This document shows, one piece after another, positions 17,562-25,576 of a stretch of DNA of 64,000 bases. The position numbers and the translations under genes were made by a program. Below the pieces are notes generated by a model, which saw nothing but the letters and a program-made list of their open reading frames with translations, was not told the DNA's origin and did not search any database. This stretch comes from Blastomonas aquatica (lineage in GTDB: Bacteria > Pseudomonadota > Alphaproteobacteria > Sphingomonadales > Sphingomonadaceae), in contig NZ_BMGD01000001.1 in the NCBI RefSeq assembly GCF_014639875.1, positions 682,001-746,000 of the forward strand, in the 5' to 3' direction. Each line of letters starts with the position of its first letter. Within the stretch, counting starts at the first letter, position 1.

Positions 17562-17962
17562 ACCCGAACGCGGTTCCACGTGGAACCGCTCTGATATCCT
17601 TATATTCTTTGCGTCACCCCCCCGCGTTCGAAGGAAGACGGGAGGGCTGATTGTGCAACCGAGCCTTCCGTAGCGTCAGCCAGGACAACTCTCACGATTC
17701 GGTGACAGTTTGGTTGCAGACGCAACATTGGTCGATCCCGTGCGGTCGTTCGTCGACAGCCGTAGTCGTTGAGCGACGCGTTTCCCGATTTGGTCGAGCG
17801 ATGCGCGACCTGCAGCATCCTCCCGCCTATCCAGATCATGTCGCGGATGTCCATAGCTCCCCAGGCCGGGCATCCGCGACAACCCGGGATCGGCCATGAT
17901 GGGCCCCTTAACCAGCTTTGCCGGTCCCGGTTCGATCTACAGCCTCGAAAGGACCCCGCCCC
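17562..17962. other. Gene-free 401-bp region between thiSG and the UrcA gene
   Basis: No gene is supported. The region holds a perfect 20-bp palindrome at 17570-17589, a small hairpin GTTGC-AGAC-GCAAC near 17713-17726 and a 10-bp inverted repeat GTCGCGGATG/CATCCGCGAC (17840-17849 and 17871-17880). It may be a structured leader for the UrcA gene or hold a small RNA. Confidence 0.55.
17570..17589. promoter_or_regulatory. parS-like palindrome GCGGTTCCACGTGGAACCGC
   Basis: Perfect 20-bp palindrome whose core GTTCCACGTGGAAC matches 14 of the 16 positions of the ParB-site form TGTTCCACGTGGAACA. It lies 9 bp after the thiSG stop and has no T-run, so it is less like a terminator. Confidence 0.5.
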
Positions 17963-18352
17963 ATGTTCGCCATCGCAACCGCAACTATTTTTTCCCGCAG
18001 TCTGGCTGCCGCCGCAGCGTCTGCCATTCTTTTTTCCGCCACCGTCCACGCCAGCCCGGTCAAGACCGTCGATAATGGCAACGGGCGCATCGTGCGCAGC
18101 GTCGAAGTGCCGTTTGTCGATCTCGACCTAGCCACCGCCGACGGTGTTGCCGCCCTCGAATCGCGCTTGAAGCTTGCAACGCGCCAGGTTTGCGGCGCGG
18201 CCGAGCGCGCCCCGCTCGAGCAGCAGATGAATCAGCGAGCCTGCGTCGCCGAAACCATGGCCAGCGGCAAGCGCGCCGTAGTCACGCTGGTCGCCCGCGC
18301 CGAGGCCGGAGACCTGTTCAAGCCAGGCGAACGGATTGCCGTTGGCAGCTGA
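17963..18352 (+). CDS. UrcA family protein, exported
   Basis: 129 residues. An N-terminal signal peptide (SRSLAAAAASAILFSATVHA, cleaved after about residue 29) is followed by the UrcA core: RSVEVPFVDLDLATADGVAALESRLKLA, then TRQVCG and NQRACV with two conserved Cys that could form a disulfide. UrcA proteins are typical of sphingomonads and some other alphaproteobacteria; their function is unknown. Start ATG 17963 has AAAGGA nine bases upstream. Terminator follows. Confidence 0.85.
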   Translation: MFAIATATIFSRSLAAAAASAILFSATVHASPVKTVDNGNGRIVRSVEVPFVDLDLATADGVAALESRLKLATRQVCGAAERAPLEQQMNQRACVAETMASGKRAVVTLVARAEAGDLFKPGERIAVGS

Positions 18353-18387
18353 CTTCACCAAGTTTACCACCCTTGGTAAAGACCGAA

Positions 18388-18425
18388 CTGGACCGGTAGC
18401 CCCAAGGCTATCGGTCCTTTTTTGT
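18388..18425 (+). terminator. Rho-independent terminator of the UrcA gene
   Basis: GACCGGTAGCC-CCAA-GGCTATCGGTC followed by CTTTTTT, 40 bp after the stop. A smaller hairpin TTTACC...GGTAAA (18363-18380) precedes it. Confidence 0.9.
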
Positions 18426-18562
18426 CGGTCGTTGGCATGGGCATTTCCCAAACAGGTCGGGGCGGACGCATTGCTGCGCCCGCCCCTGTCCTTCGCGACC
18501 CAAAGGACTAGCTGATAAGCTGTTGCGTGCTCCCTGCCGGTTTCCCGGCGGGCGGGCAGGGT

Positions 18563-19222
18563 TCAGCGATAGAAGATGTGGTTGTCGACAGCGGCGAGGC
18601 GCTGCATCCGCCAGCCGGGGGACACATGGCGTGCGTGGAAGAACAACGCGCCTTCAACCGGGCTTTCCCAGGTGTCGGTCATGGCGATCTGGGCGATTGC
18701 CACCGCTTCACCCCAAGCGCGGCTGGACGTGGGGATGGTGGGCATTCTGCCGCCGCGCACGAACGAAAATTGGCTGGGCTGATACACGACGCCGCACAGG
18801 CTGTCGGCAAACCGGCCCGAATCACGGCGTGCGATCACTACCCGGGCCACGGCCAGCTGGCCGTTCAGCGTTTCGCCCTTGGATTCGAAGTACACCGCGC
18901 CAGCGAGGCAGCGCAGTTCTTCGTCCATATTGGCAGGTATCGCGTGCAGCGAAACGAGCTGGGCGAGGCTGTCGGCCTTGAGCGGTGCGACGGCGTTCTG
19001 GGTATCGATCTGCTGGGGTGCGGTTTCAGCGTCTGCGACGATCTCGACAGCGGCATCGGATGCGCTGGAAACGGCGTCTTCGCTGGTCTGGGCTGGAACC
19101 GGCTGGATCATGTCGGCGATCAGCGGCGATGCAAAGGCGGCTGAGGCGTCGGTAAAGGTCAGTGTGGCAATCGAATAGAATGCAACGGCGGCCATGCTGG
19201 CAGCCTTGAGGATCGTACTCAT
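18563..19222 (-). CDS. Cell wall hydrolase, SleB/CwlJ (Hydrolase_2) family, exported
   Basis: 219 residues. The N-terminus has a hydrophobic segment that looks like a signal peptide or anchor (ILKAASMAAVAFYSIATLTF), then a low-complexity Ala/Asp/Glu-rich linker to about residue 90. The C-terminal domain contains CLAGAVYFESKGE with the likely catalytic Glu, then VVYQPSQFSFV and a final FHARHVSPGW, typical of SleB-type lytic enzymes acting on peptidoglycan. ATG 19222 is chosen over an upstream TTG. No lipoprotein Cys is seen. Confidence 0.85.
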   Translation of the reverse strand: MSTILKAASMAAVAFYSIATLTFTDASAAFASPLIADMIQPVPAQTSEDAVSSASDAAVEIVADAETAPQQIDTQNAVAPLKADSLAQLVSLHAIPANMDEELRCLAGAVYFESKGETLNGQLAVARVVIARRDSGRFADSLCGVVYQPSQFSFVRGGRMPTIPTSSRAWGEAVAIAQIAMTDTWESPVEGALFFHARHVSPGWRMQRLAAVDNHIFYR

Positions 19223-19419
19223 CAAATTCTTTAACTGTGCGGTGAGCAACCTGGATCAGGGCAACATGCTGGCAGAAAAAGTCTGCCGGCCGGTCCCGAT
19301 GGGTTCCCCCCCGTCTGCGTGCTTGCCTTGAGAATTCCGCCCGTGGATTTTCGAATGGAACCGGCTGGCCGCCTGCGCGTTTCTGGTGAACGCGCCCTTC
19401 TGTCAGGCGGCGTAACGAG

Positions 19420-19773
19420 TCAACCAAGCTGACCTATTATCGCGTCGAACTGTGCGCGGTTGGCGATATCCAGTTCAATCACCCATATATCGGGGTCTCT
19501 GACCCGCCGACGCGCTATATAGTCCGCCAGCGTACCCTTGGCTGCGATGGTCTGAGGGTCTTCGTCCCAGATTTCCTGCCACTGGACGCCGCCATCGAGC
19601 CCCGAAATCCCCTCAATCACGCCGTTTTCTGCCCCACGCACGGTGCGGGTAATCAGAATCGCGCCGGCGACCGGATCACCCTTGGCCAGCAAGGTCGCAA
19701 ATCCACCAACGGCCTGTGTCAGCCGCTTCAGCGCCTCGATCCGCATATGCGCCGCTAGCCTCGGTTCGATCAC
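19420..19773 (-). CDS. DUF1491 family protein
   Basis: 117 residues, soluble, of unknown function. The pattern IEPRLAAHMRIEALKRLTQAVGGFATLLAKGD, then GAILITRTVRG and a central WQEIWDEDP matches the DUF1491 family, found mainly in alphaproteobacteria. Its start overlaps the stop of the upstream thioesterase gene (ATGA), and it is the last gene of hpf-ptsN-paaI-DUF1491. Confidence 0.85.
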   Translation of the reverse strand: MIEPRLAAHMRIEALKRLTQAVGGFATLLAKGDPVAGAILITRTVRGAENGVIEGISGLDGGVQWQEIWDEDPQTIAAKGTLADYIARRRVRDPDIWVIELDIANRAQFDAIIGQLG

Positions 19774-20282
19774 GCAAGTGCATCCTTGTGCGGATCCGGC
19801 TGCGGCGGGCTGTAACCTTCAAGCCCCGACAGACCGATGTGCGAGCGCATGAAAGTGCCGGTCCCGCGCGCTATCTCTTCGCCAAAGCTGTCCACCAGCC
19901 GCGCTTCGCCAACGAACACCCGCCGCTTGCCGCTGACCCAGTGGCCCTCGGCATAAACCGGGCCCGCGCGTACCGGTGCTGTAAAGTGCAGGTTGAAGGC
20001 GGTGGTGAGCAAAAAGCGATCGGTGACCAGCGCATTGCACGCATAGAACGCCGCGTCGTCGAGCATCTTGAAATAGAGCGTGCCGTGCGCTGCGCTGGCA
20101 GCGTGAAAATGCTCGGGAGTCACATCGAAATCGATCCGCGCGCGTCCTGCACCGGTGATAGTGAGCCGCGAGGGGAACAGCCGGTTGATGGCAGCGGCGG
20201 CGTAAAGCCGTTCCAGCGCCCGAAAATGCGCCTCAGCCCCGGTACCAGGAGCGCCAATAGCCGCTGAATCAGGCAGCGTCAC
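19770..20282 (-). CDS. PaaI-family acyl-CoA thioesterase
   Basis: 170 residues with the hotdog-fold pattern: HFHAASAAHGTLYFKMLDDAAFYACNA (the HG and catalytic Asp/Glu region), and LTTAFNLHFTAPVRAG. PaaI-type enzymes hydrolyse acyl- or aryl-CoA thioesters; the substrate here is not predictable. It overlaps ptsN upstream by 14 bp and DUF1491 downstream by 4 bp. Confidence 0.8.
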   Translation of the reverse strand: MTLPDSAAIGAPGTGAEAHFRALERLYAAAAINRLFPSRLTITGAGRARIDFDVTPEHFHAASAAHGTLYFKMLDDAAFYACNALVTDRFLLTTAFNLHFTAPVRAGPVYAEGHWVSGKRRVFVGEARLVDSFGEEIARGTGTFMRSHIGLSGLEGYSPPQPDPHKDALA

Positions 20283-20730
20283 GATCCAGCTCGGCGGTCA
20301 CCAATGCGAAGATCGCATCGGGATCGTCAGCACCCTTGATCTTGGCGAGGGTTTTTTCATCGCGGGTCAGCCGCGAGATGTGCGCCAGTGCCTGGAGATG
20401 CATCGCCCCGGTCGCGATCGGAGAGATCAGCGCGATCACCAGATCGACCGGTAGATTGTCGATCGAACCGAAATCGATCGGCTTGCCCAGTCGCAGCAGC
20501 ACTGCGACCGAGTGATCGAGCTTGTCGATCTTGCCGTGCGGAATGGCGACACGCCGACCGAACCCGGTCGAGCCCAGCTGTTCGCGCTCGAGGAGGCAGG
20601 CCAGAACCTGATCGGCATCCAAACCATAACAATGGCCGAACTGTTCGGCGGCCAGTTCCAGCGCCTGCTGCTTGTCGGCGACGCGCGCAGAAATGAGCAC
20701 CGCCTGCTTGTCGAGTTCGAACCACGCCAT
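20269..20730 (-). CDS. ptsN: Nitrogen PTS component EIIA-Ntr
   Basis: 153 residues; accepts phosphate from NPr (PtsO) and regulates metabolism, potassium transport and stress responses. The phosphorylated His is in VAIPHGKIDKL. Upstream helices (KQQALELAAEQFG) and RLGKPIDFGSIDNLPVDLVIALISP match the EIIA mannitol/Ntr fold. Start ATG 20730. It follows hpf as in the rpoN-hpf-ptsN arrangement, but rpoN is not here. A strong hairpin separates it from hpf. Confidence 0.92.
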   Translation of the reverse strand: MAWFELDKQAVLISARVADKQQALELAAEQFGHCYGLDADQVLACLLEREQLGSTGFGRRVAIPHGKIDKLDHSVAVLLRLGKPIDFGSIDNLPVDLVIALISPIATGAMHLQALAHISRLTRDEKTLAKIKGADDPDAIFALVTAELDRDAA

Positions 20731-20862
20731 GATAATCAAAGTTCTCGGTTCTGTGCGTCCGCCCCAGTCGTTGCCGGAGGCGGCGTGCATGAATGTCCAT
20801 CAGGGCCAGCGTCGTTCCCGCCGGGGAGGTTCTGACCCCATCCCGCCAACGCCTGTCTGGGG

Positions 20863-20912
20863 CGCCCATGCACCAGATCGCCGCAAAAACCAAGCGGCAC
20901 AGTGCATGGGCG
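20863..20912 (-). terminator. Intercistronic hairpin between hpf and ptsN
   Basis: Perfect 11-bp arms CGCCCATGCAC and GTGCATGGGCG flank an inner stem GCCGC/GCGGC with an A-rich loop. There is no T-run right after the stem on the minus strand, so it may be an attenuator, processing or stability element rather than a full terminator. Confidence 0.5.
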
Positions 20913-20925
20913 TGCAATAAACGGC

Positions 20926-21489
20926 TTATTTCTGCGGTTCGACCCAGCCAATCGAGCCATCCGCCCGGCGATAGACCATATTGTGGCGGCCTGTGCCGGT
21001 GTTCTTGAAGAACAGCGCGGTGGTATTGCGCAGATCAAGCATCATCACCGCATCGGAAACGGTCGCCTCGGGAACATCGACCCGGGTTTCGGCGATCACC
21101 ACGGGGAAATCGCCCGCTTCGTCTTCCTCGCTCCCGCTATCGAACACGGTGTAGGCGGCTTCTTCCTCGGCCAACGCGTGCTGGACCTGCTCCTGGCGGC
21201 CCTTGAGGCGGCCCATATAGCGGCGCAGCTGCTTGTCGATCTTTTCGGCAGCACCATCGAAGGCGACATGTGCGTCCTGCGCGGTGCCCTGTCCCTTGAG
21301 GATCAGGCCCTGCATCACATGGGTAACGATATCGCACTGGAACTGATCGTGCGGCCCTCGCCCGAAGGTGACCTGACTGGATATGGCCTTGGAAAAATAC
21401 TTTTCGACAATCGCATTGAGCCGGTCCTCGACATGCACCTTGAGCGCTTCGCCAGTATCGACCTGATGACCTGAAATACGAATGTCCAT
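20926..21489 (-). CDS. hpf: Ribosome hibernation promoting factor, long form
   Basis: 187 residues. An N-terminal S30AE/YfiA domain of about 100 residues (MDIRISGHQVDTGEALKVHV, then DVTHVMQGLILKGQG) is joined by a linker to a C-terminal domain of about 60 residues (RNTTALFFKNTGTGRHNMVYRR), the dimerisation module of long HPF that forms 100S ribosomes. ATG 21489 is preceded by GGAG at 6 bases; the ATG 12 bases upstream overlaps that site and is less likely. Confidence 0.92.
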   Translation of the reverse strand: MDIRISGHQVDTGEALKVHVEDRLNAIVEKYFSKAISSQVTFGRGPHDQFQCDIVTHVMQGLILKGQGTAQDAHVAFDGAAEKIDKQLRRYMGRLKGRQEQVQHALAEEEAAYTVFDSGSEEDEAGDFPVVIAETRVDVPEATVSDAVMMLDLRNTTALFFKNTGTGRHNMVYRRADGSIGWVEPQK

Positions 21490-21618
21490 GTTGTTCTCCA
21501 TTATAATGGCCAGCCGCAGCGTGGGGCCGCGACGGGCCGGACAGATATCCCCAGGACTATGCCCCGGGGTGTTCGAGGAAATGGTGAGTTGACCTCCTTT
21601 CAGTGGAAGGCTGAGGGA

Positions 21619-22329
21619 CTAACGCTTGGACAGCCAGAGCGGCTGCTTGATCTTGGCAAGAAATTCCTGATGCGCGGCTAGCTCGGCTGCACTGGCCGAG
21701 AACTGGCGTGGCAGGCGGTGCGGACGCTGGATCGCAGGGAAGAGGTTGGGGCGAGCAGAGGGGTTGGCCTGGCCCTCGGCGCTGTCATCGGCAAGCCCCA
21801 GGCCGATCTGCCGTCCACCGGTCAGCTCGATATAGACCTGCGCCAGAAGCTCGGCATCGAGCAGCGCACCGTGCAGCACGCGGTGGCTGCGATCGACCCC
21901 GAAACGCTTGCACAGCGCGTCCAGGCTCGCAGGCGATCCCGGGAACTTCGAGCGCGCCATCGCAACAGTATCGACCACCCGCGCCATCGGAATCGGCGCG
22001 ATACCGATCCGCGCCAGTTCGGCGTTGACGAAGCGCATGTCGAAACCGGCGTTGTGCGCGACCAGTTGCGCATCCCCCAGAAACGCGAGCAGATCCTCGG
22101 CGCGTTCGTGAAACAGCGGCTTGTCCGCCAGAAAGGCATCGCTGTGGCCATGCACGCGTTCGGCCTCGGGCGGCATCGGTATCTGCGGGTTGAAGAAAGC
22201 GTGGAAGGTGCGGCCCGTGGCCATCCTTCCGACCATCTCGATGCATCCGATTTCCACCATCCTGTGTCCTTCGTCGGGGGACAGGCCGGTGGTTTCGGTA
22301 TCGAAAATAATCTCTCTCATTTCAGTCAT
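21619..22329 (-). CDS. dnaQ: DNA polymerase III epsilon subunit (3'-5' proofreading exonuclease)
   Basis: 236 residues, DEDDh exonuclease. Motif I FDTETTG, motif II HNAGFDMRFV, motif III His with HGALLDAELLAQVY (H-x4-D). The C-terminal approximately 50 residues (PNLFPAIQRPHRLPRQFS...) are the segment that binds the polymerase alpha subunit. ATG 22329 is chosen; an internal ATG at 22320 is possible. Follows coaE by 16 bp in the conserved maf-aroE-coaE-dnaQ order next to alphaproteobacterial origins. Confidence 0.95.
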   Translation of the reverse strand: MTEMREIIFDTETTGLSPDEGHRMVEIGCIEMVGRMATGRTFHAFFNPQIPMPPEAERVHGHSDAFLADKPLFHERAEDLLAFLGDAQLVAHNAGFDMRFVNAELARIGIAPIPMARVVDTVAMARSKFPGSPASLDALCKRFGVDRSHRVLHGALLDAELLAQVYIELTGGRQIGLGLADDSAEGQANPSARPNLFPAIQRPHRLPRQFSASAAELAAHQEFLAKIKQPLWLSKR

Positions 22330-22345
22330 TATTGGCCTGATTTGA

Positions 22346-22984
22346 TCAGCGCGCAAGAGACGACCGCAAATTCCCCAGCAGCTTTCGCACAGCCTGTCGC
22401 GTGGCCAGTTTGGTCCCTCCGGTGGGGATGACCCAGTCGGCATGCGCGCGTTTGTGATGATCCGCCATCTGCAGGTGGCGGATGTGCCGCAACCGCGCCG
22501 CAGTCATTCCCGGCCGGGCGAGCACACGCTGGCGCTGCTGCCACAAGGCGGCGGACACGACGATGATGCCGTCGACGTTCTGCGTCCCGCCTTTCTCGAA
22601 CAGCAAGGGGATATCAAACACGATGATCCGACGCGCGCGATGGGCGCGGACGAACGCCGCGCGCGACCGGCCGACGGCGGGATGGACGATATGCTCGAGC
22701 GTCCTGAGTGCAGCCGGATTGCCGAACACCGCCGCGCCGAGCTTTGCCCGGTCGACCCCGTTCGCTCCGGTGGTCCCCGGGAAAGCCGCCTCGATCCGCG
22801 GCAGCAGCGCGCCGCCCGGCCCCTGCAGCCGGTATACCTCGGCATCGGCATCGAACACCGGAACGCCCTCGGCGCGCAGCATCTTGGCGACCGCCGACTT
22901 GCCCATGCCGATCGACCCGGTCAGGCCCAGCACCATCGGGCGGTGACGATGGTGAGGGGGCAGCCGCTTGACGTGCGCGGTCAT
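22346..22984 (-). CDS. coaE: Dephospho-CoA kinase
   Basis: 212 residues; phosphorylates dephospho-CoA at the last step of coenzyme A synthesis. P-loop GLTGSIGMGKS begins at residue 19 after an unusually basic N-terminal extension (MTAHVKRLPPHHRHRP), so the true start could be the internal ATG 48 bases downstream. FDADAEVYRLQ and FDIPLLFEKGG are conserved. The ATG at 22984 overlaps the aroE stop (ATGA). Confidence 0.92.
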   Translation of the reverse strand: MTAHVKRLPPHHRHRPMVLGLTGSIGMGKSAVAKMLRAEGVPVFDADAEVYRLQGPGGALLPRIEAAFPGTTGANGVDRAKLGAAVFGNPAALRTLEHIVHPAVGRSRAAFVRAHRARRIIVFDIPLLFEKGGTQNVDGIIVVSAALWQQRQRVLARPGMTAARLRHIRHLQMADHHKRAHADWVIPTGGTKLATRQAVRKLLGNLRSSLAR

Positions 22985-23811
22985 GCGCTCAGCAGTGCAC
23001 GCAGTTCGTCATCATGGGTCCGCGGCGGGGCGACATCGAAGAAGATCTCGAACGCCAGCGCCGCCTGTCCGATCAGCATTTCCAGCCCGTCGACGGTATC
23101 GAGCCCCAGCGTCCGCGCCTGTTTGAGCAGCGCGGTCTCGAGCGGGGCGTAGACGATGTCATACACCACCGCGCCTTGCGCCAAGGGCGACAGATCGACA
23201 TTGAGCGGATCGAAGCCTTTCATCCCCAGCGGGCTGGTGTTGACCAGCAGGCCGACATCACCCAGCGGATCTTCCATCCCGCGCACCTGGCCCTTAAGCC
23301 CAAAGCTGGCGAGCAGTCCCATTGCCTTGAGAGCATTGCGCGCGTGGATGGTCACGCTGGCGACATTCATTCGCGACAACGCGAACAGCACCGCGCGCGC
23401 AGCACCGCCCGCGCCGATAATCGCGACGTCGGCGCCGGTGAAATCGCTTTGCCCCAGCGGCGCATAAAATCCGCCGGCATCGGTGTTGGTACCGAACAGG
23501 TCGCCTTTGTCGTCACGCGCGATGGTGTTCATCGCACCGATGCTGGCGCGGACATCGCCGGGATCGGCGACATGCTCCATCACCGCGAGCTTGTGCGGAA
23601 TGGTGACGTTGCACCCGCGCCACAGCGGATCGGACCTGCGGCTTTCGATATAGGCGCCCAGCGCGTCGGGCGTGACATGCGCGGCGCGATAATCTGCGTC
23701 CATCCCCAGCTGCTTGAGCCAGAAGGAGTGGATCACAGGCGATTTGCTGTGCGCGATCGGATCACCGATCACCTCGGCATAGGGCTTTGCGCCGCCGGTG
23801 GTGGAGCTCAT
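22981..23811 (-). CDS. aroE: Shikimate dehydrogenase (NADP+)
   Basis: 276 residues; reduces 3-dehydroshikimate in aromatic amino acid synthesis. Shikimate-site motifs SKSPVIHSF and NVTIPHK, the segment GTNTDAGGF, and the NADP-binding loop IGAGGAARAV are intact. Translationally coupled to coaE downstream, and 10 bp after maf. Confidence 0.95.
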   Translation of the reverse strand: MSSTTGGAKPYAEVIGDPIAHSKSPVIHSFWLKQLGMDADYRAAHVTPDALGAYIESRRSDPLWRGCNVTIPHKLAVMEHVADPGDVRASIGAMNTIARDDKGDLFGTNTDAGGFYAPLGQSDFTGADVAIIGAGGAARAVLFALSRMNVASVTIHARNALKAMGLLASFGLKGQVRGMEDPLGDVGLLVNTSPLGMKGFDPLNVDLSPLAQGAVVYDIVYAPLETALLKQARTLGLDTVDGLEMLIGQAALAFEIFFDVAPPRTHDDELRALLSA

Positions 23812-23821
23812 GCCGCGCAGC

Positions 23822-24415
23822 TCAGGATGGCATCAGCTCGCGCTCGCGCAGGAAGCCGAGCAGGGGCAGCAGCGGCATTCCGAGCACGGCGAAATGATTG
23901 CCATCGATATGGCTGAAAAGCTGGGCGCCTGCGCCTTCGATCTCGTAGCAACCCACGGTGTATCCGATCGATTCCCAGTGCTTATCCACATAGTTGCGCA
24001 CAAAAGCGCTGCCCAGCGGGCGCACGTGCATCACCGCCTTATCGACATGCCGCCAGATCGGTCGACCACCTTCGACGATGACCGCTGCGCTCCACAACCG
24101 ATGCGGTTTGCCCGACAGCGTTTCAAGCTGACGGATGGCATCCTCGGGGGTCTGCGGCTTGCTGAGCATTTCGCCGCTTTCGGTTTCCAGGATCTGATCC
24201 GATCCCAGCACCATCGCCTCGGGTCGTTTGGTGCCGACGCGCATCGCCTTGGCTTCGGCCAGTGCATCGGCGATGTCACGCGGGCTCGTGCCTTCCGCGT
24301 GCAGCGAGGCACGGATCGCCGATTCATCAATGTGCGCCGCAACGACGGAAAACGGGACGTCGGCTTTGTCCAGCATCGTCCGCCGCGATGCGCTTTGCGA
24401 TGCGAGTATCAGCAT
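23822..24415 (-). CDS. maf: Maf-like nucleotide pyrophosphatase
   Basis: 197 residues, septum-associated Maf/HAM1-like pyrophosphatase acting on non-canonical or UTP/dTTP nucleotides. N-terminal LILASQSASRR is the signature; VLGSDQIL and YEIEGAGAQLF carry the conserved acidic and binding residues. A perfect DnaA box sequence lies within it (23982-23990). Gene order maf-aroE-coaE-dnaQ runs away from the origin. Confidence 0.93.
   Translation of the reverse strand: MLILASQSASRRTMLDKADVPFSVVAAHIDESAIRASLHAEGTSPRDIADALAEAKAMRVGTKRPEAMVLGSDQILETESGEMLSKPQTPEDAIRQLETLSGKPHRLWSAAVIVEGGRPIWRHVDKAVMHVRPLGSAFVRNYVDKHWESIGYTVGCYEIEGAGAQLFSHIDGNHFAVLGMPLLPLLGFLRERELMPS
23982..23990 (+). promoter_or_regulatory. 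Perfect DnaA-box 9-mer TTATCCACA inside maf
   Basis: An exact match to the consensus DnaA box, about 1.3 kb from the probable origin, within coding sequence. A chance occurrence is possible. Confidence 0.4.
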
Positions 24416-24427
24416 GTCATTTCGTCC

Positions 24428-25294
24428 TTACGCTTCATCTGCGGCCAACCCTTCTGCCAGCCCTGCCTGCTTCCTGCCTTCGCGCGCTGTTTCGCGGGCG
24501 TTGAACAGGTTGATGATAGCGGCCGCCGACTCCTCGATCGATCTGCGGGTCACATCGATCACCGGCCAACCATTATCGGCAAACATCCGTCGGGCAAAAG
24601 CAAGCTCTGCCTTGACCTTGTCATCATTGACATAGTCGGTTTCCGGGGCCTGATTCAAGGACAACAGACGGTTACGGCGCACCGCAATCAGCCTTTCGGG
24701 GTTTGTGGTGAGCCCGACGACAAGCGGCCGGTTGAGCGAAAACAGCGACCTGGGCGGTGGGGATTCGACCACGATCGGGATATTGGCGGTCTTGTAGCCG
24801 CGGTTGGCAAGATAGATCGACGTCGGTGTCTTGGATGAGCGCGACACCCCCGCGAGCACGATTTCGGCCGCTTCCCAGTTCTCCCAATTCTGCCCATCGT
24901 CATGCGCGATGGTGAACTGGATGGCCTCGACCCGCGCGAAATAGGCCGCATCGAGCACATGCTGGCGCCCCGGACGTGCCTTGGCCGCCTGGCCCAGAAG
25001 ATTGGACAGCGCATCGCTCACCGCATCCAGCGCGGGCACCGTCGGCAGGCCCAACACCCGGCAGCGACGCTCCAGCTTGGCGCGGATATCGGGATTGACC
25101 AAAGTGAACAGCACCAGCCCGGGATTGGCCGCGACCTCGTCGAGGATGCGATCAAGATGCGTTTCTGAACGCACCATCGGCCAGAAGTGTTTTATGATCT
25201 CGACCGCATCGAACTGGGCCAGCGCGGCCTTGGCGATGTTTTCCAGCGTCTCCCCGGTGGAATCCGACAGCAGATGGAGGTGGAGACGGCTCAT
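24428..25294 (-). CDS. ppsR: Pyruvate, water dikinase regulatory protein (PPRP, DUF299)
   Basis: 288 residues; a bifunctional kinase/phosphorylase that inactivates and reactivates PEP synthase or pyruvate phosphate dikinase. N-terminal LHLLSDSTGETLENIAKAA and P-loop GVSRSSKTPTS are the signatures. ATG 25294 is chosen (MSRLHLHL) where homology begins. This is the gene next to the origin in Caulobacter-like chromosomes, and it reads away from it. Confidence 0.92.
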   Translation of the reverse strand: MSRLHLHLLSDSTGETLENIAKAALAQFDAVEIIKHFWPMVRSETHLDRILDEVAANPGLVLFTLVNPDIRAKLERRCRVLGLPTVPALDAVSDALSNLLGQAAKARPGRQHVLDAAYFARVEAIQFTIAHDDGQNWENWEAAEIVLAGVSRSSKTPTSIYLANRGYKTANIPIVVESPPPRSLFSLNRPLVVGLTTNPERLIAVRRNRLLSLNQAPETDYVNDDKVKAELAFARRMFADNGWPVIDVTRRSIEESAAAIINLFNARETAREGRKQAGLAEGLAADEA

Positions 25295-25576
25295 GGCGAT
25301 GGTCTGTGGGTTGTGCGGGGATAAATCAAGGCATGATGTTGTGGGCAAAACCGGGGACACAAACGCTCCCCCCTAGGAGCAAATTCATGCGGCACCTTGT
25401 CCACAGCTGACAAGCTTATCGACAGGGTGTTGATAAGCGGGATAAATTTTCCGACTCGTTGCACCATGGCCATTTGCCGACTGTCAATCTGTCGATACAT
25501 AAGGCAAGAAAGCGTCATGCCGGTTATCAAGCGGCCTTCTTCAACAGATTCCTAATTAAAGGTTAAAAGATAAAGT
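25295..25576. other. Probable chromosomal replication origin (oriC) between ppsR and hemE
   Basis: A 282-bp gap between divergent ppsR and hemE, the position of the origin in Caulobacter and related alphaproteobacteria. DnaA-box-like 9-mers: TTGTCCACA (25397-25405, +), TTATCGACA (25416-25424, +), TTATCAACA (25436-25428, -), TTATCCCGC (25445-25437, -), TTATCCCCG (25324-25316, -), TTGCCCACA (25348-25340, -) and TTATCAAGC (25524-25532, +). Three match TTATCCACA at 8 of 9 bases. The central pair 25416-25436 is a near-perfect dyad. The hemE-proximal 40 bp is AT-rich (CTAATTAAAGGTTAAAAGATAAAG), a plausible unwinding site. Two GANTC (CcrM-type) sites lie at 25453 and 25547. Confidence 0.85.

Noticed and set aside
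24023-24028. CACGTG core that could be a further parS (also at 31247-31252)
   Set aside because: The flanks do not form the TGTTTC/GAAACA arms, so they are ordinary E-box-like hexamers within genes.
25552-25566. CtrA-type box near hemE (TTAA pairs)
   Set aside because: The TTAA pairs are separated by three bases rather than seven, so the consensus is not met.
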